Assembly (NCBI GenBank): GCA_964036275.1
Contig: OZ038434.1
Span: 23,115,879-23,179,878, forward strand
Length of the DNA: 64,000 nt
Source of the DNA: Litoditis marina
Lineage: Eukaryota; Nematoda; Chromadorea; Rhabditida; Rhabditidae
Direction: 5' to 3'
The notes below the pieces were generated by a model. That model saw nothing but the letters and a program-made list of their open reading frames with translations, did no database searches and was not told the origin of the DNA. Position 1 is the first letter of the stretch, and every line of letters begins with the position of its first letter. This document shows positions 46,701 through 54,675 of the stretch, one piece after another. Position numbers and translations under genes: made by a program.

Positions 46701-49381
46701 ACTGGTTTACACTCACAAAGTGTACCTTAGTCAATTGTTCTCAGGAAATAACAATACAGGAAATTTGTGTGAAATAACTTGTTTGAAACTTAAAATGTTT
46801 ACTGATTATATACATTTTTTGCAGAGAATAGATGGAGTTGACCTACGTAAACTGTCTCTCCATCATCTACGTACCCAGATGGCCCTAGTTGGACAGGAGC
46901 CAAGACTTTTCTCCGGAACAATTAGGTGGGTTACGGTAGCTCTTATTTTTACTGTGTTCCACTTCAGGTGCCTTTTTTTCAATCAGACAGGTCCACGTGC
47001 GAGCATGAAGAACGGGTAAAGAACAATTTTCAGACAACTTGCAGTTTGGGTATAGTAGTCGCTAACGGAAAGGCGGGCGGGTACTGTATATCTCACTTTG
47101 CGCTGTGTACGCACACATGTCTCCGATTCCAAAGCTTTTCTGCTATGTGCTCTAATAGCGCAGTGGTTAGTGCTCTGCTACGAAACTTTTGCTCGCAGGT
47201 TCGGTTTCGTATAGTTTGAATATTTACTCATTTTTACCTCCACACATAGTACCTCTACTTGTTTGTTGAACACCCGCTGCTTTGAAGCTGTTTATGCTAT
47301 GTTTCAATGAAATGTTTTGAGAGCCTATCTTTAAAACATCTAATTTAGATTTTTCCTTTTCAGGGACAACATTTGTTTTGGCATGGAAGACGTGTCAGAC
47401 CTCGATGTTCGAAATGCACTCGAACTGTCGAACTCGGCCACATTTGTCAGCGGACTCCCACAGGTGAGATCCGGGCAGATTCATGTGATTGTCACGTGTA
47501 ATTTTTTACATAATTTGATACTTTCACTTTCACTCACGTATCCACGAAAAACACGGAAAACGCAGAGTACGTATGCTAGAAGATCCCGGCCCCTTCTTCC
47601 CATCCTGCGTCTCTCGCTCTGTCTCTCTATTTCTCATCTCTTACATCCCGGCGGGATGTGAGAGCAGAGAAATAGCGTGTGTTTGAGGAGACGCAGGATG
47701 GGTGGAGGAGCCGGGATCCTCTAGCACACCTACTCAGAGATCGAATCGAGATATTTGAAAATAGATCTGAAAACTCTTCTTTGTAACCGCATGTTTACCT
47801 TTCACGGGCTTCTGCGTTAATATTTTATCGGAAATTTGTTGAACATGTAACTAATTGTGAAAAGAAAGTAGTGTAAAAATAGTGTGTGAGTTGATAACTA
47901 ATATTTTGTTCTGTCTCCAGGGATTGGATACTGAAGTCGGAGAAAAAGGAACCCAGCTATCAGGGGGTCAGAAGCAGAGAATCGCCATTGCCAGGTACTG
48001 CAAACATAAATGTACTCAAACAGCATCCTAAAATATAGTTAAGTTTTCAAAGAATTGTAGTTCAAGCTTTCGTTACTACAAAGCTATAGGGGGTGAAATT
48101 GCCAAAGCAATAACTACATAAATTATGTGCTTTGGCAATTTCACCCCCTAACAATATTATTGTTAACCTAATAACTCTCAAGCTTCTAACACGTGGAATG
48201 ATAGTAATTTCACGTGATATTTGTAACGTTCCCCCGTAAAACTTACAATATAACTAATGATGTTTACAACAAACTGTATCTTTCCAGAGCGCTGGTTCGC
48301 GACCCGGTGGTGCTGCTTTTGGATGAAGCCACCAGTGCGCTCGATTCACAAAGTGAAAGGGTGAGCTATTGGGATTCATGAAAAAGGCCGAGTGGTCGAC
48401 TGGTTGTGTGCGCGCTAGCACTCAAAACACCATGGTTCGATCCCACTCGGCGCGGTATCTTCATGGCGGACCGCATGAGCTGGTAATAGAGCTCACCCAT
48501 GCCTAGTTTCTCTTCTACGGACCCCCCTCTCTACGGATACTACAATGTGATCACTGTCTTGGTTGTTATAATATGAATAAAGTAACACACGGCTGAAATA
48601 TCTGCCGTAAAAGATTATTATATTATTAAAACATCAATTGATCTATTGATTTTCCGGCAGTAAAAGCTTACCTCTAGCAAACACGTGTACCGAAAAATTC
48701 CATCTATCAGACTCAAGGAAATTACTGTGAGTAGATCAAAACATTATTGTTGTCAATACGTATTCCATGAGTATTGATTATTATTGCGACGGTAAATTAG
48801 AAGATAAACCTTCCATGTAGTATATACGTATCGATTGGTTTCCAGGCGGTACAAGAGGCGTTGGATCGCGCGAGGGAGGGCAGGACCTGCATCACTATTG
48901 CACATCGGTTGTCCAGTATACAGAACGCGGATCTCATTGTTTTCGTGGAGAATGGAATAGTCAGGTGCGAAACCTCACTAGTGACCGAATCCACCGAAGG
49001 AATTGTAGTTTAATCTAAACATTTCACGAATTCCGTAAAAAACCGAATCTGACACAGCGGGTTAACGCAACATACTTCGTATAGGTTTGCGTTTGGAAAG
49101 AGCGAAAGCTCTAAAAAAGAAATATGGTCAGAAAGAGATGATCATGGTGAAGTTAGACTGAGCTGGTTATCATGGTGAACTATATCTTGAAAATCTAATT
49201 GTAATAGTCTTAGAAAAAGAGACAGAGAGAAAGAGAGAGAGAGACAACAAGAAAATAAAGAGAAAGCGAGAAAGAGGGTATAACCCTCTTCTTTTCCAGA
49301 GAATCCGGCTCTCATTCTCAGTTGATGGCCGCTCGCGGACGATACTATGAGATGATCAAGAAACAGGATCTCAGCACATAG
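26588..49381 (+). CDS. P-glycoprotein (ABCB full transporter, pgp family)
   Basis: ATP-driven multispecific export pump of the plasma membrane, by family. 38 exons close in frame to 1324 residues, usual for P-glycoproteins: 26588-26674, 27425-27507, 27780-27834, 28132-28209, 28553-28699, 28942-29075, 29811-29866, 30109-30224, 30613-30737, 31798-31914, 32279-32373, 33237-33313, 33754-33864, 34432-34557, 34870-34974, 35395-35493, 35868-36023, 36573-36690, 36941-37076, 37542-37640, 37935-38031, 38586-38720, 38910-39029, 39351-39428, 40272-40355, 41011-41123, 41594-41681, 42029-42158, 42701-42812, 43437-43590, 44213-44311, 44469-44564, 46825-46925, 47364-47463, 47921-47994, 48288-48360, 48846-48964, 49300-49381. 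Both halves have a membrane domain and a complete ATPase. All ATP-site residues are intact, so it is probably functional. The first two exons are least conserved. I cannot assign a pgp number. In the entries below the first exon counts as exon 0. Confidence 0.96.
26670..26915. repeat. Hairpin family 2, copy 3, in P-glycoprotein intron
   Basis: Begins at the donor of the first exon (gtatagtctgtttcacg) and ends attactgtagaaagtcatcg...gtgaaacaaactata. The left end overlaps the splice donor, so the element may have supplied or moved that site. Confidence 0.6.
29168..29265 (+). pseudogene. Exon echo of P-glycoprotein exon 5, 3' edge
   Basis: Repeats gaccggaa, cggaaaactcacca and aatgagtacgtt of 29035-29082, including the splice donor, then tgtaaagtttaca of the following intron. 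The copy has a short deletion in the coding part and lies 133 bases downstream. Confidence 0.88.
30342..30396 (+). pseudogene. Exon echo of P-glycoprotein exon 7, 3' edge
   Basis: ctcacgtgcacatgtatgag, then agcagggtac, mirrors ctcacgtgcgcatgtatgag, then agtagggtac at 30191-30227, donor included. Confidence 0.88.
30859..31715 (+). pseudogene. Four exon echoes of P-glycoprotein exon 8, 3' edge
   Basis: The exon end at 30697-30742 (ggcattcaacggacagaaag then agatggttcagaggtcaga) recurs at about 30869-30905, 31013-31065, 31545-31592 and 31665-31713, each with an aaggtcaga-like donor (the first with aggtagaag). They are followed by the same intron words (ttggtagtttta, gagttgtagtttgatcg). The last two copies are nearest to each other. 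No copy has an acceptor that would make it a usable exon. Confidence 0.88.
31268..31480 (+). mobile_element. cttaaaggaga element, copy 1
   Basis: About 210 bp with inverted ends (cttaaaggaaaccgg / ccggtctcctttaag). The same sequence lies inverted at 42922-43132 in another intron of this gene. Confidence 0.85.
32443..32685. repeat. Foldback repeat in P-glycoprotein intron
   Basis: Arm ttcctactgagactcctaca is matched by tgtaggagtctcagtaggaa, with gtatag/ctatac at the ends. Confidence 0.85.
32930..33015. repeat. gcccttttagggcc repeat
   Basis: Palindromic cagcccttttagggcctttt with an ctcgatcacccgaaatctcc flank. Related to 17250-17290 and, inverted, to 60650-60790. Confidence 0.7.
33462..33652. 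repeat. Foldback repeat in P-glycoprotein intron
   Basis: gttccagcaag...gctcagacaat and attgcagaa...ttctgagcggttc form outer arms; inner arms are aacgagagagtgtgcaggtc and gacctgcatgctctctcgtt. It explains the two opposite ORFs here. Confidence 0.82.
34054..34292. repeat. Hairpin family 2, copy 4
   Basis: Starts gtatagttcgttccaccc and ends ggattactgtagaaggacat...gtgaaacgtactata. Confidence 0.65.
34653..34741 (+). repeat. (CT)n microsatellite
   Basis: About 44 CT units starting about 95 bases after the Walker A exon donor. It is the cause of the LSLSLS ORFs here. Confidence 0.97.
35494..35867 (+). other. GC-AG intron
   Basis: The exon must end at FIMKLPK (35493) and the next begins [10 protein letters not shown] (35868), matching the family. 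The first two intron bases are GC (aaag|gcttgc), and there is no GT within the needed frame. Confidence 0.85.
36108..36200 (+). pseudogene. Exon echo of the Walker B exon
   Basis: ttctactattgaacgaagcc, then cagagtgagagtat, copies ttctattggatgaggcaact, then cagagtgagagtat of 35968-36017. The copy would encode LLLNEAT, with the catalytic-site Asp changed to Asn, and it lacks a donor. Confidence 0.88.
38389..38450 (+). pseudogene. Exon echo of P-glycoprotein exon 21, 5' edge
   Basis: ataggacggcgatatcttgg then ggtctgttcaccatctacag precedes the real exon (38586: gacggcgagatctcggccgg then tctcttcaccatctacagaa). The acceptor AG is kept, but a stop follows about 25 codons in. Confidence 0.88.
40630..40685 (+). 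pseudogene. Exon echo of P-glycoprotein exon 24, 3' edge
   Basis: tgactcgcctccgatgcgtc then aatgtcgaggcggttgat copies acgactggcttccgatgcac then aatgtcaaggcggttggt at 40322-40361, donor GT included. Confidence 0.87.
41180..41335. mobile_element. PAL hairpin element, copy 4, in P-glycoprotein intron
   Basis: Right end gatcttctagcatacgtaca; the left end is trimmed to aaggatcccggcacc. Confidence 0.88.
42345..42400 (+). pseudogene. Exon echo of P-glycoprotein exon 28, 5' edge
   Basis: taggtattagctacgccatc then ggacctttatctaattttcc copies caggtataagctacgccatc then agaccttcatctattttgcc at 42699-42744. The acceptor AG is kept, and the codon for Tyr has become TAA. Confidence 0.9.
42922..43132 (-). 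mobile_element. cttaaaggaga element, copy 2 (inverted)
   Basis: Reverse complement of 31268-31480, sharing gtccacgtgac, gccgcgcgacacgcaacgcg and tacgagaaaccatgctgctc. Confidence 0.87.
43592..44000 (+). repeat. (GA)n tract containing exon 29 echoes
   Basis: Long GA runs broken by copies of the exon 29 end: 43694-43731 (accacgggggatgttatgaa then gagaacggtagg) and 43929-43965 (accacggggggtgttataaa then gataaaacggtagg), plus a short one near 43796. The source is 43559-43595. Donor-like ggtagg is kept each time. Confidence 0.88.
44082..44102 (+). pseudogene. Short exon echo of P-glycoprotein exon 30 acceptor
   Basis: atatcgattgcagaaactgc repeats atatcgattccagaaactgc at 44199-44218, spanning the acceptor and the first codons. 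Confidence 0.7.
44940..46130. repeat. GGCGCC-word array in P-glycoprotein intron
   Basis: Degenerate units of about 125 bp at the left (tggcgccgggcgcgggcgcc, aatnggcgccaaaaac, then ggaaaaactattgaaccaat and agctgaaatttgaaacat), decaying to single ggcgcc or gacgcc words to the right. At least 20 ggcgcc-like words lie in an otherwise AT-rich intron. Confidence 0.92.
46325..46697. repeat. Near-perfect inverted repeat, arms about 152 bp
   Basis: Arms 46325-46476 and 46547-46697, spacer about 70 bp. Both arms, read outward-in, encode the same 41-residue stretch, so the two opposite ORFs here are one palindrome. Confidence 0.97.
47040..47215 (+). mobile_element. SINE-A copy, 3'-truncated, in P-glycoprotein intron
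   Basis: tatagtcgctaacggaaagg, ctgtgtacgcacacatgtct, then tagcgcagtggttagtgctc and gctcgcaggttcg. Confidence 0.8.
47565..47734. mobile_element. PAL hairpin element, copy 5
   Basis: tacgtatgctagaagatccc at the left, centre catcccggcgggatg, ccgggatcctctagcacacc at the right. Confidence 0.92.
48085..48150. repeat. Short hairpin
   Basis: gggggtgaaattgccaaagc and gctttggcaatttcaccccc are exact reverse complements. Confidence 0.9.
48387..48625 (+). mobile_element. SINE-B, full-length copy, in P-glycoprotein intron
   Basis: Head 48387-48451 (gccgagtggtcgactggttg to ggttcgatcccactcggc), body and ATT-rich tail as in 22105-22370. It starts about 25 bases after the Walker B exon donor. Confidence 0.88.
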
Positions 49382-50607
49382 ATACACTAACAAACACTAA
49401 CACCACTAACACATAGTGAAGTAAGGTCGAGGTCGAAACTAGATTTTTCGCGTTTTTCGGGTTCAAACTTTGTTTAGTTTTAGTAGAGAGTAATATTAAT
49501 AAAACTAACATGATTCAACTAATCGCCAATCACTGAAGTAGGATTTCGAAAACGATTTCGAAATTGAGAATTCCAGTTTTTTGGGTTTTCGCGGATTCGA
49601 AGTTCTACTTTTTGATTCGAGTTGTGCGAAAAAAACCGTCAAGTTTTGAGCTTGACGCCGAAAATCCCACTCCAAAATCAAAATCGCGGAGTTTCCAAGT
49701 TTGTAGAATGTTTAAAACTTCGAAATTGCTAGTTTTGGGGGTTTCGTCGAAGTTTGGCAGAAAATCAGGCTGTTTCAAGTTCTGACCTCAACAGCCCCGC
49801 TTTCAATGCTTATTACCACTAACCTACTAAAAGCTAACCATCAATTCATTCAACCAATATAAAACACATTGTTTCCGGGATCTGGGGAGTTTCTGTTGTT
49901 GATAGGTTTTAAGCCATTTTAGACATAATACTTGGTACTGTGCCTGAGTTGCTCATCGAGTTGCGTACAACGTAAAAACGTATTAGGAAAATATCGTTAG
50001 GGAAGTGCAATTAGTCGCGTTTCGCATGTTTTTTTCTCTTTCTTTAGTAGACAACTCTTCTGTCTGTCATTATACAATGTTAGTTCTGAAGTTAAATAAA
50101 CATTTGTCTTACATTGATTTTCCGTTTCACGAGTTGTGCACTACAACATCAGGACATATATTTACTCGTTGTAGTGCAACAATACTACAACAAAATCATA
50201 CCGAAAACACACTAAGTTTTGAGTTTTTTCGTGTGTATATTGAAACAGAAAATCAAAACTCACAAACAACTTTTATGAGCACGGATAGTAACATCTCGAA
50301 TCGAGGTCTCACAGGCATCATCTGATCAACTTCAGATCAGAAAGATCCCATTATTTTGACTAATACTGCATGAGGTATGAAAGGAGTTTCAAAAATCCTG
50401 TAGGCTCAATGCACATTAGGTCTGTACCCTTTTTAAAGCACTTAAATGGTCCTCCAAATGAAAAAGCTTGCAAATGAATGATCTATCGCGTTATGCAAAG
50501 TTCACAAGCTTGTTGGAACATATAATTTTTTTTAAATATCACCTTTTGTTCGTGACAGTGGCCCAGAATGGCAGCGGGTATAGGACACATGTTCTCTTTC
50601 GGCCACA
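49382..50607. other. 3' flank of the P-glycoprotein gene, no other gene
   Basis: AATAAA at 49498-49503 is a probable poly(A) signal 117 bases past the stop codon. 50095-50210 contains a small inverted pair (gttgtgcactacaac / gttgtagtgcaac). I see no exon. Confidence 0.6.
49498..49503 (+). terminator. Poly(A) signal of the P-glycoprotein gene
   Basis: AATAAA, 117 bases after the TAG stop. Confidence 0.65.
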
Positions 50608-50680
50608 GCCCGGTTAGCTCAGTCGGTAGAGCACCAGACTCTTAATCTGGCTGTCGCGGGTTCGAGCCCCGCATCGGGCT
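50608..50680 (+). tRNA. tRNA-Lys (anticodon CTT)
   Basis: 73 bases folding as a full cloverleaf: acceptor GCCCGGT/ATCGGGC with one wobble or mismatch, D arm GCTCAGTCGGTAGAGC, anticodon stem CCAGA/TCTGG with loop CTCTTAA (anticodon CTT), T arm GCGGG-TTCGAGC-CCCGC, discriminator T. Internal A and B boxes are intact and a T-run (atttttcgttttt) follows as a Pol III terminator. There is no intron. Confidence 0.97.
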
Positions 50681-50883
50681 TCATTTTTCGTTTTTGCCCA
50701 ATACATCACAGCTATCACACTGAAATGTATGAAACACTTGAAACGTGATAAAACATGGAATTCCAATGGGTTTTACAAAACTTGTGAAAACTTGTGACTA
50801 TGAAGTTCACTAGCACTTTGTGTGGAAAAGTTTGTACACAATTCATGCATCTACTTGGATCTCGTAATGGGGCTCCTACTTCC

Positions 50884-51588
50884 ATATAAGACGCTGCAAT
50901 ATATATGACCCCACTAAATCCGACAAATACACACATTTTTCGAAAATGTTGTGCAAAATACACATCGGTTGTCACGAAAGTGGTTTCTCTTTTGACCATG
51001 TGTATTCAAAAACCTTGCACACGAAAAATCAACTGGAAAAACCAGATGTACGTAAAATATTGGTGTATACACCTATCGAACTTGGTGACACAAAATTGAT
51101 AGAACCAAGAAAGTGGATTAATATATTTCTCAAAATTCTTAGTTAAAAAAATGTGTAAACCTCCAGAAATGCATAAATTTATTAGAATTTTGGTGTGTCC
51201 ATGTGAACCTATTCTGTTTTCAGCTGTTTTTTTGTACTTTAAGCGTTAAATTAGGGATTATGCACAATATTCGTAGTAAAGAATTTGTGCATGTACACAT
51301 TTTCCGTAGTACTACATTTGTGTACTTTATGTGTACACATTTCAGGATCTACCGATTTTGTGCACACGACTATTTGCACAATTTTGATTCTAACGAAATT
51401 GTGTATACGATCTTGAATCATGTTTGCATGTACTTGGCGGTGTGGTTTCACACATGGTTGATACAATATTCGTTTATCAGCGATTCACAGTATAATATCG
51501 GATGCATCGGAGTAAAACACAGCGATGAGCGAAAAAGTGATTTTCAAGTTTTTTCTTGTGGGCACATATAAATTGCAGCGTCTTATAT
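50884..51588. mobile_element. 705-bp element with 24-bp terminal inverted repeats
   Basis: The left end atataagacgctgcaatata(tatg) and the right end are inverted repeats with one mismatch over 24 bases. The interior is AT-rich with frequent gtgcac/ttgtgc words and no transposase-like ORF. It is a probable non-autonomous DNA transposon. Confidence 0.85.
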
Positions 51589-52079
51589 TATAGAGAGTGA
51601 CTTTTGTAGTTTGATCTCCATACAGAAAATAATCGTCCAACGTTGAAACAAATTGACAGTTTCAAACTACAAATATGGCGAGACAGAGCTGCAAACACTG
51701 TATCACTTCAGAGATGATCTATACGCTCTGTTTGTTTCGATCGTTGCCGTAAGCCTTGATTTTCAATAACTTCCCATCCTCTTTAACATTATAGTATTTG
51801 CTCTCTTCCGAGTAAACCTATACGATACATAAGTGTTACATTGTGCAGTAATTGTAGTTTGATTCTTATCGGTAGGACTCTGTAAATTTGATCAAACAAC
51901 AACAAATTTTTGGTCCCTGTAGAGGAAGATAGTGTTTATGGAAGTGTCGTTATAGTTGGAGAGAAATGTCTTCCAATAAATCTATCGACAACGTAAGAAA
52001 TTGAATTGAATCAAAACCTTCATTCACAGGTGCGAAAGTGCGAAAAACAAGAATATATGAAAATAATAATAATCTCTGT
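51589..52079. other. 3' flank of the SLC4 gene, no gene seen
   Basis: Contains several tgtagtttgat / atcaaactac words. I see no clear AATAAA on the minus strand for the SLC4 gene. Confidence 0.5.
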
Positions 52080-54622
52080 CTAATGTTCACTATCTACAGC
52101 TTCCAGATGATCCTTGTTGAAAACCATGGGAAGGAGGAAATGCCTGAAAAATCGATAATGTAAATACATAAAAGTCAATATGTAACCTAACGTAATCAAT
52201 TTTCTTTGTGACTTTGATTATAGATTGGGTGATATCTCATTTTTCCGGTCAAATTTTAGTGGAAAACTCAATTTTATTTTACTAAAACTCGAAAACGGAA
52301 AAAAATGAAAACACTCTGTCACACTGTGGGACTGAAATAAATGAAATGAATACGTTTACTCCATCTAAATGCTTCTCTATGTTGTCGGTTTGTGTGCCTC
52401 TTTTATTGTCATCTATTTTCAAAACCAACAAAAACAAACGAAAAAAACAGCATTTCTTTCTCAGCGCATTTATTTTGGCAAAAAAGAAACAAATAAAATT
52501 ACCTGAGTGGAATAAAGAGCGCAATGACAACAGTGTTTCAATGTTGGAAAAATGTTATTGGTGAATTTAATGAAAAATATTGATATTTTTTCATTCATGT
52601 TTTCACTTTTTTTTCACGTATTTCACGTTTTTCTCACCAGAGTAACATACGGCGTCAAAAATTGATTACGAAACAAACAAAAAAGTAAACAAATAAAATT
52701 ACCTGAGTGGAATAAAGAGCGCAATGACGACGGGGAATACCATTTCCACGTAATGCCAGGGATAGAATCCGATCACAATTAGAAGGGCCAGTTGGAAAAG
52801 CTCGAATATTGTGAATATATGGACAACCCGCTGGGGGACACTGCGGATGTAGTGAGAGGGAGGGTAGGAACGCTGGAAAATGGTCATTTATATGAAATTT
52901 TATAAAAAAAATTAGTTTTGTAAGCTAATTTCAATTGATTTTGGGGTTAAAGAAGGACGATTATGTGGTCCATTCCCAACGCTTCAGTCCTTTAAGCTGC
53001 AATAAATTTTTCGATTGCAGTTTAAAGGACCGTTGACACGGGATTGGTCCACATTATCGTCCTACTTTAATATCATATCAACTGATTTTGAAAGAAGGAT
53101 AACCCGGTGAGGTACACTGCGGATGTAGTGCGAGGAAGGGTACGAACGCTGGAACATAGATATTTGGTCGGTCTCTCTCTATTTTTTCTCTTTTTCTCTC
53201 CCTTTCTATATCTCTCTCTCTTTCTCCCTGTCTATTTCTCTGTCTCCCTCTATATTTCTCCCTCTCCTTGTCTCGCTGCTTCCCCTGACGATTACATGCT
53301 CAGATCGAGTGATTACTGTAATAGGTAAGAGTAACCATACACCCTGTCATTGTTGAAACATTCAACTACTCTAGCTCAAAACTGCCGTTCTCTATTCAGA
53401 AACTCAACTCGTGTTATCATTCGAATACACAAAAGTTGGTCAGTTTATGTTATCACTCATTCATCATCCAGAACACCCCTGAAAACACTCAATTGACTGA
53501 AGTTCTACCTGTTCCGTAAATATAAGAAGAGTCCTCTCCCACAATTCGTTACCCGTCAACGAACTGATCGCCATGAACAGGAAAAGACCTGAAATCACAG
53601 AGAGAGTTCAGAATCTTTTCGATATCAAGGAGTGCCACATCTACCAGTGTGGAGAGTCAAATGTTGGATCGCGAATAACTTATTCTGTTCTGTTCTGTTC
53701 CATAGCTTTTCCCAATGAAACTATGACGTCACGTTGAGACTAGTTGTCTGGCAGTTTCACCTGGAGTTTTAACGAGCTATAGGATTTGTCAGACCGTTGT
53801 GGACACCGTACCATCGATTTTGTAGAGGGCGGGGTTTGGCGAGGGGCCAGCCAGTCTGCGTATCATTGATCTACTCACTCTCTCACCTGCTGGCAGATAA
53901 TCAACGACCGCTCGCCCCGCATCGCTCAATCAATTGAACCCTATGCTGTCTTTATGAGGAAAATGGCTACTATAACTTTCTGCTCACGGCCGTAAAAAGA
54001 TAAGTATCGAATTGACAGTATTATCCGGCATCAATTCACTCACCGTGAAACAGAGCTGTTGGTACGAAGGCCGCAATAAACGGGATCAAGAAAAAGTAGA
54101 TGGGGACCATGAGGATGTGGGAGATCAACACGGCCAGACGGGTTTCGCGGACGAGGACTATGCTGGAATGAGAGGGGTAGAGAAAGAGGGGAAGAGGGAG
54201 TACGGGAAAATGAGAGAGGGTAGAGAAAGAGGGGAAGATGGAGTACGGGAAAATGAGAGAGGGTAGAGAAAGAGGGAAAGAGAAAGTGGGAAAATGAGAG
54301 AGGGTAGAGAAAGAGGAGAAGAGAGAGTACGGGAAAATGAGAAAGGGTAGAGAAAAAGGGGAAGAGAGAGTACGGGAAAATGAGAGGGGGTAGAGAAAAA
54401 GGGGAAGAGAGAGTTGGGTGAAAGGGGAGAGGGTAGAGAAAGAGGAGGAGAGGGAGTAGGGAGAACTGAGAGGGGGAGTTGGAGAAAGAGATAGAGAGAA
54501 ATAAAATAAGGTAATATGGTGAGAAGGATAGGTGAGCGAGACAGAGAAAGAGAGAGGGCAGAGGAAGGCAGAAACACAATGAGAAATTAAGAGTACTGGA
54601 GTGGGAAGGAAACATATAAGAG

Positions 54623-54675
<53 letters not shown>

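Larger units (their letters stand above)
44469..48964 (+). other. P-glycoprotein nucleotide-binding domain 2
   Basis: Walker [10 protein letters not shown] at residues 1118-1126 (44469-44564), Q-loop [11 protein letters not shown] (46825-46925), signature LSGGQ at 1222-1226 (47921-47994), Walker B VLLLDE at about 1242-1247 (48288-48360) and H-loop His near 1278 (48846-48964). All are intact. The intron between Walker A and Q-loop exons is 2.26 kb and full of repeats. Confidence 0.95.
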
